Source: Ancylobacter vacuolatus (GTDB lineage: Bacteria > Pseudomonadota > Alphaproteobacteria > Rhizobiales > Xanthobacteraceae). Taken from it: a stretch of 64,000 nucleotides of DNA. The notes under the pieces are model-generated. The model worked only from the letters and a program-made list of their open reading frames with translations, had not been told where the DNA came from and made no database searches. Made by a program: the position numbers and the translations under genes. The DNA lies in the NCBI RefSeq assembly GCF_030813595.1, contig NZ_JAUSUH010000003.1, forward strand, positions 248,001-312,000, given 5' to 3'. Positions 47,395 through 57,378 of the stretch are shown piece by piece. The stretch's first letter is position 1. Every line of letters begins with the position of its first letter.

Positions 47395-47667
47395 ATGCGT
47401 ATCCCCTGCCCCTATTGCGGCGAACGCGACGCCCATGAATTCGCCTATCTCGGCGACGCCACCCTGACGCGCCCCGACCCGGCGGCGGCGGAGGCGGAAC
47501 AGGCGTTCCACGATTATGTCTATCTGCGCGACAACCCGGCCGGGGCGCATGAGGAGTGGTGGTACCACGCCAATGGCTGCCGGCAGTGGCTGCGCGTCGC
47601 GCGCGACACCCGCACCCATGCCATCTCAGGCGCCGTTGCCGCGCGTGTTGCGGGAGAGCCGGCATGA
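47395..47667 (+). CDS. mgdB: N-methylglutamate dehydrogenase subunit B (sarcosine oxidase delta-like)
   Basis: Small zinc subunit of 90 residues. The likely ligands are Cys5, Cys8, His58 and Cys62 (CPYC and YHANGC), the pattern of SoxD. Its stop overlaps the mgdC start (ATGA, 47664-47667). Confidence 0.9.
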   Translation: MRIPCPYCGERDAHEFAYLGDATLTRPDPAAAEAEQAFHDYVYLRDNPAGAHEEWWYHANGCRQWLRVARDTRTHAISGAVAARVAGEPA

Positions 47668-50636
47668 GTACGTCCAACCGCAACCGTCTCACTGCCGGCG
47701 GCCTGATCGACCGGGCCCGCCCGCTCGGCTTCAGCTTCGACGGCACGCGCTACCGCGGCTATGAAGGCGACACGCTGGCCTCGGCGCTGCTGGCCAATGG
47801 CGTGCGGCTGGTCGGGCGCTCGTTCAAATATCACCGCCCGCGCGGCATCTTTTCCGCCGGGGCGGAGGAGCCGAACGCGCTGGTGGAGCTGCGCTCCGGC
47901 GCGCGGCGCGAGCCCAACAGCCGCGCCACCGTCACCGAACTCTATGACGGGCTGGAGGCCGCCAGCCAGAACCGTTGGCCCTCGCTCGCCGTCGATGCGC
48001 TGAGCCTCAACCGCTTCCTCCAGCCGTTTCTCGGCGCCGGCTTCTACTACAAGACCTTCATGTGGCCCGCCGCCTTCTGGGAGAAGCTGTATGAGCCGAT
48101 CATCCGCCGCGCCGCCGGGCTCGGCCGGGCGGCGGAGGAGGCGGATCCCGATCATTACGAGAAGGCCACCGCCTTCTGCGATGTGCTCGTCATCGGCGCC
48201 GGCCCGGCCGGGCTGATGGCGGCGCTGGCGGCCGGGCGCGCGGGGGCGCGGGTGATCCTCGCCGATGAGGACTTCCTGCCCGGCGGCGGGCTCAATGCCG
48301 AGGCCGGCGATGTCGGCCGCAAGCCCGCACCGGCCTTCGCCGCCGAAATGGTGGCGGAACTCATGAGCCTGCCCACTGTGCGGGTGATGACCCGCACCAG
48401 CGTGTTCGGCGTCTATGACAGCGGCACCTATGGCGCGCTGGAGCGGGTGAGCGACCACCTCCCCGAGCCCGCCCCGTTCCAGCCGCGCCAGCGCCTGTGG
48501 CGCATCATCGCGCGGCGCGCCGTGCTGGCGGCAGGCGCCACCGAGCGGCCGATCGTGTTCGGCGGCAATGACCGGCCGGGCGTGATGCTGGCCGGGGCGG
48601 TCGGCACCTATGTGCAGCGCCACGCCGTGCTGCCGGGGCAAAAGATCGCGCTGTTCGCCAATAATGACGGCGCGTGGCGGGAGATGCTGGCGGCACATGC
48701 CGCCGGGGCGCCTGTTGAGACCATTATCGACGTGCGCACCGAGGTGGCGGCAGACCTCACCCAGGCGGCGCGGGCCGAGGGCATCCGCGTGCTGACCGGC
48801 GCACAGGTGATCGCCACCGCAGGCAAGACGCTCACCGGGCTCACCGTCGCCACCGCGTCGGGCACCGAGCGCATCGCCGCCGACACGCTCGCCGTCTCCG
48901 GCGGCTGGTCGCCTTCGGTGCACCTCACCTGCCACCATGGCGGCAAGCCGCGCTGGGAAGAGGCGATCGCCGCCTTCGTGCCGGGCACGTGCCCGCCGGG
49001 GCTGAGCGTGGCCGGGGCGGCCAAGGGCGTGTTCGGCCTCGGCGCGTGCCTGAAGGACGGCGCGGCCATAGGCGCGGAAGCCGCGCAGGCGCTCGGCTTC
49101 ACCGTGCCCGCCCTCGACGTGCCTGATGTGGCGGACGCCCCCTTCGCTCTCACCCCGTTCTGGCATGTGGAAGGCTCGAAGGGCGCGGCCTTTGTCGATT
49201 TGCAGAACGACGTCACCGCCAAGGATGTCGGCATCGCCCATAAGGAGGGCTTCCGCTCGGTCGAACTGCTCAAGCGCTACACCACGCTCGGGATGGCGAC
49301 CGACCAGGGGCGCACCTCCAACGTCACCGGCCTCGCTATCATGGCGAGCCTCACCGGCGCCTCGATCCCCGAGACCGGCACCACCATCTTCCGCCCGCCC
49401 TATACGCCCGTCTCCATGGGCGCGCTGGCCGGGCACCATCGGGGCAAGGATTTCCGCCCGGTGCGCCTTACCCCGACGCATGAATGGGCGCGCGCGCAGG
49501 GCGCGGTGTTCATCGAGACCGGGGCGTGGCTGCGGGCGCAGTATTTTCCGCGCAACGGCGAAAAAGACTGGCTGGAGACGGTGTCGCGCGAGGTGACCTC
49601 GGTGCGCGCCGGCGTCGGGCTGATCGACGTCTCGACCTTCGGCAAGATCGACCTTCAGGGCCGCGATGTCGGCGCCTTCCTCGACCGCGTCTACATTAAC
49701 GGCTTCGCGGCGCTCGCGGTGGGCAAGGCGCGCTATGGCGTCATGCTGCGCGAGGACGGCATGGTGATGGATGACGGCACCACCGCCCGGCTGGCGCCCG
49801 AGCATTATGTGATGACCACCACCACGGCCAATGCGGCCAAGGTCTATCAGCATCTGGAATTCTGCCTGCAGGTGCTGTGGCCGGAGCTCGACGTGGCGCT
49901 GTCCTCGGTCTCCGAGCAATGGGCGCAGATCGCCCTTGCCGGCCCGCGCGCCCGCGACGTTCTCGCCCGGGTGGCCGATGGCGATGTCTCGAACGCGGCG
50001 CTGCCCTTCATGGGCGCCATCGAAGGCACGGTCATGGGCGGGGTGAAGGCGCGGCTGTTCCGCCTCTCCTTCTCCGGCGAGCTGGGCTATGAGATCGCCG
50101 TGCCCGCCCGCTTTGGCGCGGCGCTGGCGCAAGCGCTGATGCAGGCGGGTGAAGAGTTCGGCATCACGCCCTATGGCATCGAGGCGCTGGGGGTGATGCG
50201 GATCGAGAAGGGCCATGTCTCCGGCAACGAATTGTCCGGCCAGACCACGGCCGGCGATCTCGGCTTCGGCCGCATGGCCTCGACCAAGAAGGACTATATC
50301 GGCCGCACGCTCGCGGCGCGACCGGGCCTCACCGATCCCGACCGGCCGGCCTTTGTCGGCTTCAGGCCGGTGGACCCCTCGCGCCGGCTGCGGGCGGGCG
50401 CGCATTTCCTCCCCCTCGGCGCGGCGCCCACGATGGCGAACGATCAGGGCTACATGACCTCGGTCGCCTATTCCCCGCATCTGGGCCACTGGATCGGCCT
50501 TGGCCTGATCACACGCGGGCCGGAGCGCCTGGGCGAGCGGGTGCGCGCCTATGACCCGGTGCGCGGCGAGGAAATCGAGGTAGAAATCTGCGCGCCCGGC
50601 TTCATCGATCCGGAAGGAGTGCGCCTTCGTGGCTGA
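47664..50636 (+). CDS. mgdC: N-methylglutamate dehydrogenase subunit C (sarcosine oxidase alpha-like)
   Basis: Large subunit of 990 residues. The N-terminal domain (about 1-110, GYEGDTLASALLANGV) is the ferredoxin-like part. A Rossmann dinucleotide domain has GAGPAG at 178-183. The C-terminal third (about 600-990) is GcvT-like and binds tetrahydrofolate, turning the released methyl group into 5,10-methylene-THF. The ATG overlaps the mgdB stop. The next gene starts eight bases before its end. Confidence 0.92.
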   Translation: MSTSNRNRLTAGGLIDRARPLGFSFDGTRYRGYEGDTLASALLANGVRLVGRSFKYHRPRGIFSAGAEEPNALVELRSGARREPNSRATVTELYDGLEAASQNRWPSLAVDALSLNRFLQPFLGAGFYYKTFMWPAAFWEKLYEPIIRRAAGLGRAAEEADPDHYEKATAFCDVLVIGAGPAGLMAALAAGRAGARVILADEDFLPGGGLNAEAGDVGRKPAPAFAAEMVAELMSLPTVRVMTRTSVFGVYDSGTYGALERVSDHLPEPAPFQPRQRLWRIIARRAVLAAGATERPIVFGGNDRPGVMLAGAVGTYVQRHAVLPGQKIALFANNDGAWREMLAAHAAGAPVETIIDVRTEVAADLTQAARAEGIRVLTGAQVIATAGKTLTGLTVATASGTERIAADTLAVSGGWSPSVHLTCHHGGKPRWEEAIAAFVPGTCPPGLSVAGAAKGVFGLGACLKDGAAIGAEAAQALGFTVPALDVPDVADAPFALTPFWHVEGSKGAAFVDLQNDVTAKDVGIAHKEGFRSVELLKRYTTLGMATDQGRTSNVTGLAIMASLTGASIPETGTTIFRPPYTPVSMGALAGHHRGKDFRPVRLTPTHEWARAQGAVFIETGAWLRAQYFPRNGEKDWLETVSREVTSVRAGVGLIDVSTFGKIDLQGRDVGAFLDRVYINGFAALAVGKARYGVMLREDGMVMDDGTTARLAPEHYVMTTTTANAAKVYQHLEFCLQVLWPELDVALSSVSEQWAQIALAGPRARDVLARVADGDVSNAALPFMGAIEGTVMGGVKARLFRLSFSGELGYEIAVPARFGAALAQALMQAGEEFGITPYGIEALGVMRIEKGHVSGNELSGQTTAGDLGFGRMASTKKDYIGRTLAARPGLTDPDRPAFVGFRPVDPSRRLRAGAHFLPLGAAPTMANDQGYMTSVAYSPHLGHWIGLGLITRGPERLGERVRAYDPVRGEEIEVEICAPGFIDPEGVRLRG

Positions 50637-51252
50637 CCATTCGTCTCACGATCCCCTCGCGGGCATCCCGTTCGACCGTGTGCCCCCTTCCGGTGCCTAT
50701 GGCGCGGGCGGGGCGGCGGGCGTCACCGTCGCCACCACGGACACGCCGTTCATCGCGCTGGTCGTCGCCCGCAACGGCTTTGCCGCCAGTGTGGCGGGCC
50801 GGCTCGGCCGCGCCTTCGGGGTGGAAGTGGCCGACCAGGCCCGCGCGGCGATCGGCGCCGCCTCCACCGTGGTCGGCACCGGGCCGGGGCGCTTCCTCGT
50901 GCTGTCGAAGACCGAGCCGGACCTTGCCGGCACGCTGCGCGCGCTGCTGGGGGTTGAGGCGGCGATCACCGAACAGGACGACGCCTATGTCACCTTCGAC
51001 CTCGCGGGCGACAAGGTGCCCGATCTCATCGCCAAGGGCGCGCTGATCGACCTCGATCCGCGCGTGTTTCTGCCCGGCCACGCCGCCACCACCGTGATCG
51101 CCCATATCGGCGTGACCCTGTGGCGGGTGCATGAGAGCGGCTGGCGCCTGCTCGTGGCGCGCAGCCTGGAGGCGAGCTTCACGCGTTTCCTCGTCGCCAG
51201 CGGCGCCGAGTTTGGCCTGCGTCTGGAGAACGGGACAGCGGGACGAGGTTGA
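50629..51252 (+). CDS. mgdD: N-methylglutamate dehydrogenase subunit D (sarcosine oxidase gamma-like)
   Basis: Subunit of 207 residues related to SoxG and to the GcvT fold (GFAASVAGRLGRAFGVEV, VFLPGHAATTVIAHIGVTLWR). The GTG at 50629 is in an eight-base overlap with mgdC. It completes the four-subunit enzyme. Confidence 0.88.
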   Translation: MADHSSHDPLAGIPFDRVPPSGAYGAGGAAGVTVATTDTPFIALVVARNGFAASVAGRLGRAFGVEVADQARAAIGAASTVVGTGPGRFLVLSKTEPDLAGTLRALLGVEAAITEQDDAYVTFDLAGDKVPDLIAKGALIDLDPRVFLPGHAATTVIAHIGVTLWRVHESGWRLLVARSLEASFTRFLVASGAEFGLRLENGTAGRG

Positions 51253-51345
51253 CGGCGGCGCGCCGCGCGCTTTCCCCGTCACCCCTTCTCCCCTAGAACG
51301 GCCCGGCGCCTTTGCGGCGCACCGGCGTTTCGACGAGACAGACTC

Positions 51346-52215
51346 ATGACCGACAGCACCGAACCCTGCATCCTCACCCTCTCCTGCCCCGACCGGCCGG
51401 GCATCGTCGCCGCCGTCGCGACCTTCCTGTTCGAGCATGGCGGCAACATTCTGGAGGCGCAGCAATTCGACGCCACCGAGAGCGGCCGCTTCTTCATGCG
51501 GGTGATGTTCGACCGCGCCGCCGGCTCCGGCCCGCTGGAGGCGCTGAAGGCGGATTTCGAGGCCGTCGCGGAAAAGTTCGCGCTCGACTGGCGCCTGCGC
51601 CCGCGCAGCCAGAAGCGGCGGGTGATGTTGCTGGTGTCGAAATTCGACCATTGCCTCGCCGATCTGCTCTATCGCTGGCGGATCGGCGAGATTCCGATGG
51701 AGATCGTCGCCATCGCCGCCAATTACCCGCGCGAGACCTACGCCCATCTCGACCTTGCCGGCCTGCCCTTCCACTATCTGCCGATCACCAAGGCGACCAA
51801 GATGGAACAGGAGGCCCAGCTGTGGGAGCTGTTCCAGTCGAGCGGCGCCGAAGTGGCGGTGCTGGCGCGCTACATGCAGGTGCTCTCGGACGGGCTGTCG
51901 GCCAAGCTCTCGGGGCGCTGCATCAACATCCACCATTCCTTCCTGCCCGGCTTCAAGGGCGCCAAGCCCTATCACCAGGCGCATGAGCGCGGGGTGAAGC
52001 TGATCGGCGCCACCGCGCATTACGTCACCTCCGACCTCGACGAGGGCCCGATCATCGAGCAGGATGTCGAGCGCATCAGCCATCAGGACACCGCCGAGGA
52101 CCTGGTGCGCAAGGGCCGCGACATCGAGCGCCGGGTGCTCGCCCGGGCGCTGGCCTGGCACCTCGACGACCGGGTGCTGTTGAACGGCCACCGCACCGTG
52201 GTATTCCGCGACTGA
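51346..52215 (+). CDS. purU: formyltetrahydrofolate deformylase
   Basis: Enzyme of 289 residues releasing formate from 10-formyl-THF. An N-terminal ACT domain (about 5-85, [16 protein letters not shown]) precedes the formyltransferase domain with the catalytic Asn/His/Asp set in [12 protein letters not shown] and [13 protein letters not shown]. In line after mgdD, it recycles THF and makes formate for oxidation elsewhere; it is not needed for purine synthesis here. Confidence 0.93.
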   Translation: MTDSTEPCILTLSCPDRPGIVAAVATFLFEHGGNILEAQQFDATESGRFFMRVMFDRAAGSGPLEALKADFEAVAEKFALDWRLRPRSQKRRVMLLVSKFDHCLADLLYRWRIGEIPMEIVAIAANYPRETYAHLDLAGLPFHYLPITKATKMEQEAQLWELFQSSGAEVAVLARYMQVLSDGLSAKLSGRCINIHHSFLPGFKGAKPYHQAHERGVKLIGATAHYVTSDLDEGPIIEQDVERISHQDTAEDLVRKGRDIERRVLARALAWHLDDRVLLNGHRTVVFRD

Positions 52216-52227
52216 GAACGGCGCGTG

Positions 52228-52325
52228 CGTCGAGACGCGGGGCGCTGCCCCGCTGCTCAGCATGACGAAGGCGCGCAGCGCGCCGTCGCCTCAGAATGAC
52301 GGCTTGCCGGGCCTCGAAGGACGCA
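52228..52325. repeat. dispersed repeat between purU and folD
   Basis: GCTCAGCATGACGAAGGCGC, the hairpin GGCGCGCAGCGCGCC and GGGCCTCGAAGGACG are variants of the CTCAGGATGACG family. Another repeat within the C1 operon. Confidence 0.7.
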
Positions 52326-52362
52326 GGACAAAGCCGTAAAGCGATCCGCGCTGGAGGAAAAC

Positions 52363-53232
52363 ATGGTCGAAACCCGCCTGATCGACGGCAAGGCGTTTGC
52401 CGAGACGATGCGCGCCCGCCTCAAGGATGACGTGGCCGCCTTTGTCGCCGAGACCGGCGTGACGCCGGGCCTCGCCGTGGTGCTGGTGGGCGAGGATCCC
52501 GCCAGCGCGGTCTATGTCCGCAACAAGGGCAAGCAGACGCTGGAGGCCGGTATGGCCTCGATCGAGCACAAACTGCCGGCCGACACCGCGCAGGATGACG
52601 TGCTGGCGCTGGTGCGGGCGCTGAACGCCGACGACGCCGTGCACGGCATTCTCGTGCAGCTGCCTTTGCCCGCGCATATCGACGCGCAGGCGGTGCTCGC
52701 CACCATCGACCCGGCCAAGGATGTCGACGGCTTCCATGTGGTGAATGCCGGCCGGCTCGCCGTGGGGCTGGAGGCGCTGGTGCCCTGCACCCCGCTCGGC
52801 TGCGTGATGCTGCTCAAAGACACGCTCGGCTCGCTAGCCGGGCTGGAGGCGGTGGTGGTCGGGCGCTCCAACATCGTCGGCAAGCCGCTCGCCCAGCTGC
52901 TGCTGCGCGAGGACTGCACCGTCACCATCGCCCATTCGCGCACCCGCGACCTGCCGGGCGTGTGCCGGCGCGCCGACATTCTCATCGGCGCGGTGGGCCG
53001 GCCGGAGATGATCCGCGGCGACTGGATCAAGCCGGGCGCCACGGTGATCGATGTCGGCATCAACCGGGTGGCGGGCGCGGACGGCAAGGGCCGGCTGGTC
53101 GGCGATGTGGCGTTCGCCGAGGCGAAGGGCATTGCCGGGGCGATCACCCCGGTGCCCGGCGGCGTCGGCCCGATGACCATCGCCTGCCTGCTGGCCAACA
53201 CGCTCACCGCCGCGCGGCGGCAGGTGGGGTGA
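52363..53232 (+). CDS. folD: methylene-THF dehydrogenase/cyclohydrolase
   Basis: Bifunctional enzyme of 289 residues oxidising 5,10-methylene-THF to 10-formyl-THF with NADP. The active site is VYVRNKGKQ with Tyr and Lys; dinucleotide motifs are [17 protein letters not shown] and [22 protein letters not shown] lies before the ATG at 52363. With mgdABCD and purU it makes a complete route from the methyl group to formate. Confidence 0.94.
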   Translation: MVETRLIDGKAFAETMRARLKDDVAAFVAETGVTPGLAVVLVGEDPASAVYVRNKGKQTLEAGMASIEHKLPADTAQDDVLALVRALNADDAVHGILVQLPLPAHIDAQAVLATIDPAKDVDGFHVVNAGRLAVGLEALVPCTPLGCVMLLKDTLGSLAGLEAVVVGRSNIVGKPLAQLLLREDCTVTIAHSRTRDLPGVCRRADILIGAVGRPEMIRGDWIKPGATVIDVGINRVAGADGKGRLVGDVAFAEAKGIAGAITPVPGGVGPMTIACLLANTLTAARRQVG

Positions 53233-53259
53233 TGCGGGCCCCCGCGCCGGCGGCCGCGT

Positions 53260-54795
53260 TCAGACCGCCTGCGGGAAGCTGAACAGGTTGCCGGGGTCGA
53301 TTTGCGCCTTGATTTCGGCCAGCCGGACGGAATTGGCGCCGTAATAGCGGGCGCGCCAATCGACGAGCGAGGTGTCGGGGAAGTTGATGAAGGCGCCGTG
53401 CCCGCCGGCATGGCCGACCGTGTGATATAGCTCGTCCTGCCATTTCTTGGCGGCGCGCACGATCTCCGGGCGCACGGTGTCGTCCTCGCTCCAGCTCACC
53501 CCGGCCACGGCCAGCCACCGGCTGCCGCGATGGACGAAGGCGCTCGCCGCCGGCGCGATCTCATTGATCCGCCCGCCGGTCTGGAAGAAGAACAGGTCGC
53601 CATGCGCGCCCGTGCCGGGCCAGCGCACCAGATGGTGGAAGGCCTTCTCCAGGAACGCCTCGGAGGGCGCGGTGTCGAGAAAGGCGGAGCGCTCGCGGTA
53701 CCAGGCCGGTGCGCCGGGCTCCATCAGGAATTCCTGCGCCTCCCAATAGGGCAGTTCGCGGATGTCGGTCCTTTCAGGCGCGGCGACGGCCATGACCGGC
53801 TGCAGCAGCTTTTCAAAGGCCTGCCGGTCGCCGGCGAACTGGCCGAGCAGCGTCACTCCCACCTGCCGCCCGCCCGCGTGGAGGGTGGGCGTCACCCCCG
53901 CGAGACTGATGCGCGTGCCGAGCGTGACCGGCGCGCCATCGAGCGTGGCGAACAGGGCCCGGGCCACCGCCAGCGTCTTCTGCCGCCAGACGATGCGGAA
54001 GGCGGTCAATTGGCTGTCGGCCGGCACGGTCTCGAAGGTGAAGGAAGTGCTCACCCCGAAATTGCCACCGCCTCCGCCCCGGGTCGCCCAGAACAGGTCC
54101 GGCTCCTCGGTGGCGGAGAGGGTGCGCACCCGGCCGTCGGCAGTGACGATCTCGGAGGCGACGAGCATGTCGGAGGCGACGCCGAGCCGGCGCATGTTGA
54201 AGCCGATGCCGCCGCCGAGCACGAAGCCGGCGACGCCGACCGTGGGGCAGCGGCCATGGGTCATCATCCGCCCGGCCTGGCGCAGCGCATCATAGATCGG
54301 CTGGTTGATCGCGCCGGCGCCGACCTTGGCCCGCCCGGTGGCGGGGTCATAGGTGATGGCGTTCATCGCCGACATGTCGATCAGCAGGCCATGGGTGGTG
54401 GAGAAGCCGGCATAGGAGTGCCCGCCGCCGCGCACGGCGAAGGGCACTTCATAGTCCTGGCACCAGCTCAGCACATGGCCGATCATCTCAGGCGTGCGGC
54501 AGCGCACGATGGCTTCCGGCCGGACATGGCGGAAGCGCAGATTGTTCGGCAGCGCCTCGGAAAGGAAGCCGGCATCGGAGGGGCGCAGCACCGCGCCATC
54601 GGTGAGGCGGGCCAGCGCCTGCCAGCGATCGACCGGCGGGCTCGGCGGCGGGACTGGGGCAGGCTGGGTTGATGCCGGGGTAGATGCCTGGGTAGATGCC
54701 TCCTGCGCCCGCAACGGCGCGAAGCCGGCCAGCGCGGCGCTGGCCGCCGTGCCCATGATCAGGCTCCGGCGGCTTAGGCGTGCCGTCGACGTCAT
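53260..54795 (-). CDS. Tat-exported BBE-type FAD-linked oxidase
   Basis: Oxidase of 511 residues of the berberine-bridge/gluco-oligosaccharide oxidase family. A Tat signal (RLSRRSLIMGTAASAALAG) and a Ser/Thr/Pro linker (35-55) precede the FAD domain. His in GGGHSYAG and Cys in GRCPTVGVAG are the pair that bind FAD covalently in this family. The C-terminal BBE motif is YYGANSVRLAEIKAQIDPGN. GGAGGGG precedes the ATG at 54795. The substrate is unknown; an exported carbohydrate oxidase is plausible. Confidence 0.88.
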   Translation of the reverse strand: MTSTARLSRRSLIMGTAASAALAGFAPLRAQEASTQASTPASTQPAPVPPPSPPVDRWQALARLTDGAVLRPSDAGFLSEALPNNLRFRHVRPEAIVRCRTPEMIGHVLSWCQDYEVPFAVRGGGHSYAGFSTTHGLLIDMSAMNAITYDPATGRAKVGAGAINQPIYDALRQAGRMMTHGRCPTVGVAGFVLGGGIGFNMRRLGVASDMLVASEIVTADGRVRTLSATEEPDLFWATRGGGGGNFGVSTSFTFETVPADSQLTAFRIVWRQKTLAVARALFATLDGAPVTLGTRISLAGVTPTLHAGGRQVGVTLLGQFAGDRQAFEKLLQPVMAVAAPERTDIRELPYWEAQEFLMEPGAPAWYRERSAFLDTAPSEAFLEKAFHHLVRWPGTGAHGDLFFFQTGGRINEIAPAASAFVHRGSRWLAVAGVSWSEDDTVRPEIVRAAKKWQDELYHTVGHAGGHGAFINFPDTSLVDWRARYYGANSVRLAEIKAQIDPGNLFSFPQAV

Positions 54796-54992
54796 TCGGG
54801 TCCCCTCCCCTCGTTCCCGCACCCCGCGCCCCCCACAGGCCCGCGCCCGGGGAGCGGCGATGGCGCCCGCTTTTGCAATGCCTCCCATATCGGCGCGCGG
54901 TTGTGAAGCACCGTCGATCGCAATCGCTAAAATTGTAGTATACAATCCTGGATTGCGGATATCGGGCGCGCCTCCGAGCCGGGCGGCCGGCC

Positions 54993-56387
54993 TCACACCC
55001 GGGTCATGCGGTTCCAGGCATCGAGGCCGGCGATCTTGTAGGCTTCGGCGAGGGTGGGATAATTGAACGTGTTCTCGATGAAATAGTCGATCGTGCCCTT
55101 GAGGTTCAGCACCGCCTGGCCGATGTGGATCAGCTCGGTCGCGCCCTCGCCGACGATGTGCACGCCCAGCAGCCGGCGGGTCTTCACCGAGAAGATCATC
55201 TTCATCATCCCGCTGTTCAGCCCCATGATGTGGCCGCGCGAGGTCTCGCGGAAGCGGGCGATGCCGCATTCATAGGGAATCTCGCGCTTGCGCACCTCTT
55301 CCTCGCTCATGCCCACCGTGGACATCTCCGGCACGGAATAGATGCCATAGGGGAAGAATTCCGGCGGGGGCGGCGGCTCCAGCCCGAAGGCGTGGCAGGC
55401 GGCGACGCGGCCCTGCTCCATCGAGGTGGAGGCAAGGCTGGGAAAGCCGATGACGTCGCCCGCTGCATAAATGTGCGGCACGGCGGTCTGCAGCGTCTTC
55501 GGCTCGACGCCGATGCGGCCGCGATGATCGACGGCGAGGCCGGCGGCTTCCAGGTTCAGCCGGTCGGTGGCGCCGACGCGGCCGGCGGCGAAGAGCAGCA
55601 TGTCGGCATGCACGGTACGCCCGTCCGCCAGCTTGCACACCGGCCGCTCGCGCGCGTCCAGCGTGATCGAGGTGACGGCGGCGCCGAAGCGCAGCGCGAC
55701 ATTGCGATCACGCAGCTCATGGACGAATTCCTCGATCAGCTCCTTGTCGATGAAGTCGAGAAAGGTGGAGCGCGGCTCGATCAGCGTGACCGACACATCA
55801 AGCGCGCTGAAGATCGAGGCATATTCGACGCCGATGACGCCGGCGCCGATGACCGCGAGGCTGCGCGGCAGCCGGGGCAGGTCGACGATTTCGTCGCTGT
55901 CGAACACGCTCATGCCGTTGAAGGGCACATAATCGGGCCGGAACGGGCGGGTGCCCACCGCGATCAGCACATGGGCGGCCGTGACCTTGTCGACCTCGCC
56001 GCCCTCGGCGGTGATCTCGATGGTGTGCGCATCGAGAAAGCGGGCCTCGCCGCGCGCGGTCTTCACCGCATTGCGGGCGAACTGGTGTTCAAGCACCTCG
56101 ACTTCGTGGTCGAGCGTCTTGTGCAGCCGCGCCATCAGGTCGGCGGCGCCGATATCCTGCTTGACCCGGTAGGAGCGGCCATAAAAGCCGCGCTCGCGCC
56201 AGCCGGAGAGGTTGAGCACCGTCTCGCGCAGGGTTTTCGAGGGGATGGTGCCGGTGTGGACCGAGACGCCGCCGACGCGGCGGCCCTTCTCCACCACCAG
56301 CACCGACTTGCCGATCTTGGCGGACTGGACGGCGGCACGGCGGCCGGAGGGGCCGCTGCCGATGACAATCATGTCGAAATCGTACAT
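54993..56387 (-). CDS. sthA: soluble pyridine nucleotide transhydrogenase
   Basis: FAD enzyme of 464 residues (E. coli SthA has 466) that equalises NADPH and NADH. The FAD motif is IVIGSGPSGRRAAVQSA; in the VGGVSVHTGTIPSKTLRE segment no redox Cys pair is present, which separates it from lipoamide dehydrogenase. The NAD motif is AVIGAGVIGVEYAS. It could turn NADPH from FolD into NADH; that link is inferred from its place between folD and mgsA. It is divergent from the XRE-cupin gene. Confidence 0.9.
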   Translation of the reverse strand: MYDFDMIVIGSGPSGRRAAVQSAKIGKSVLVVEKGRRVGGVSVHTGTIPSKTLRETVLNLSGWRERGFYGRSYRVKQDIGAADLMARLHKTLDHEVEVLEHQFARNAVKTARGEARFLDAHTIEITAEGGEVDKVTAAHVLIAVGTRPFRPDYVPFNGMSVFDSDEIVDLPRLPRSLAVIGAGVIGVEYASIFSALDVSVTLIEPRSTFLDFIDKELIEEFVHELRDRNVALRFGAAVTSITLDARERPVCKLADGRTVHADMLLFAAGRVGATDRLNLEAAGLAVDHRGRIGVEPKTLQTAVPHIYAAGDVIGFPSLASTSMEQGRVAACHAFGLEPPPPPEFFPYGIYSVPEMSTVGMSEEEVRKREIPYECGIARFRETSRGHIMGLNSGMMKMIFSVKTRRLLGVHIVGEGATELIHIGQAVLNLKGTIDYFIENTFNYPTLAEAYKIAGLDAWNRMTRV

Positions 56388-56568
56388 GGAAGCGCGGGAC
56401 CATTCTGCTGGCGGCAGGACATTACCGCCTATCGATGCACGATGAATGCCAAGCCTCCATGACGGAGGCACAGGCGTGCAGGGTCGATCCTGCCGGCGCG
56501 GGCTGGCTCGGGGCTTGCTTTCGCCGGCGGAACGGGTCCCATCGCCGGGGCGAGCGGAGGGAACGGAC

Positions 56569-57237
56569 GTGGTGAATGGCGGGCGGCGCAAGCCGGGCGG
56601 GGCGGCGGAGGAGCCGGCCGAGGACCTGACCACCGGCTCGGGCGCGCCACTGGTGCGCGAGCGCACGCTGGAACAGGCGCTGGGCCAGCATGTGCGGGCG
56701 ATACGGCACGATCTCGACCTCACCGTCTCCGATCTCGCCAGCGCCGCCGGAATATCGGTGGGCATGCTCTCGAAGATCGAGAACGGGCTGATCTCGCCCT
56801 CCCTCGGCACGCTGCAGGCGATTGCCGGCGTGCTCAACGTGCCGATCTCCACCCTGTTCACCACCTTCGAGGAAAAGCGCGACTGCTCCTATGTCCCCGC
56901 TGGCGGCGGGGTGCGGATCGAGCGGCGCGGCACCAAGGTCGGGCACCTTTATGAGCTGCTCGGCCATGCGGTCGGCGGCGAGGTGGCGGTCGAGCCCTAT
57001 CTGATCACGCTGAGCGAGGAAGCCGTGCCCTATACCGGCTTCCGCCATGCCGGGGTGGAGTTCATCCACATGCTCTCCGGCGAGGTGAACTACCGCCATG
57101 GCGAGCGCACCTATCACCTCAAGCCCGGCGATTCGCTGCTGTTCGACAGCGCCGCCACCCATGGGCCGGAGGAACTGCTGGTGCGGCCGATGCGCTATCT
57201 CTCGATCATCATCTATCCCCGCGAGAGCGACCGCTGA
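56569..57237 (+). CDS. XRE-cupin regulator upstream of mgsABC
   Basis: Regulator of about 222 residues. The HTH (about 40-95) reads LDLTVSDLASAAGISVGMLS and the C-terminal cupin (about 120-215) has HAGVEFIHMLSGEVNYR and LKPGDSLLFDSAATHG. A GTG at 56569 lies eight bases after GGAGG; the next codon is also GTG. Upstream in-frame starts have no ribosome site. It precedes mgsA by 141 bases and probably controls the methylamine genes; the cupin may sense a small amine or amino acid. Confidence 0.85.
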   Translation: MVNGGRRKPGGAAEEPAEDLTTGSGAPLVRERTLEQALGQHVRAIRHDLDLTVSDLASAAGISVGMLSKIENGLISPSLGTLQAIAGVLNVPISTLFTTFEEKRDCSYVPAGGGVRIERRGTKVGHLYELLGHAVGGEVAVEPYLITLSEEAVPYTGFRHAGVEFIHMLSGEVNYRHGERTYHLKPGDSLLFDSAATHGPEELLVRPMRYLSIIIYPRESDR

Positions 57238-57259
57238 GCGTCTCCCGGTAAAAGCGCCT

Positions 57260-57276
57260 TTTTCTTCTCAAGAAAA
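57260..57276. promoter_or_regulatory. 17-base palindrome upstream of mgsA
   Basis: TTTTCTTCTCAAGAAAA has perfect seven-base arms around CTC, 49 bases upstream of the sigma-54-like promoter. It could be the XRE-cupin operator, an activator site, or the end hairpin of the XRE gene. Confidence 0.55.
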
Positions 57277-57324
57277 TATTATTCCCGGATTATTGACGCC
57301 CGCGCGGGGCGCTCCTAAAAGATT

Positions 57325-57339
57325 GGGCAAGGCCTTTGC
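57325..57339 (+). promoter_or_regulatory. probable sigma-54 promoter of mgsABC
   Basis: GGGCAAGGCCTTTGC matches TGGCACGNNNNTTGC at all but two fixed positions, with GG and GC exactly ten bases apart. It ends 39 bases before the mgsA ATG. Nitrogen-type (RpoN) control fits an ammonium-releasing amine pathway. Confidence 0.62.
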
Positions 57340-57378
57340 GCCGTCTGTCCCCTCTTTTGCCTGCAGGAGTATTCCGCC

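Noticed and set aside
47520-50489. A 989-codon open frame on the minus strand opposite mgdC
   Set aside because: Antisense shadow produced by high GC3 codon use; low-complexity His/Arg/Gly-rich translation with no domain, while the plus strand encodes a clear SoxA-type protein.
45999-51252. Plain heterotetrameric sarcosine oxidase annotation
   Set aside because: Cannot be excluded by sequence, but the presence of mgsABC and gmaS in the same locus makes N-methylglutamate dehydrogenase the better reading.
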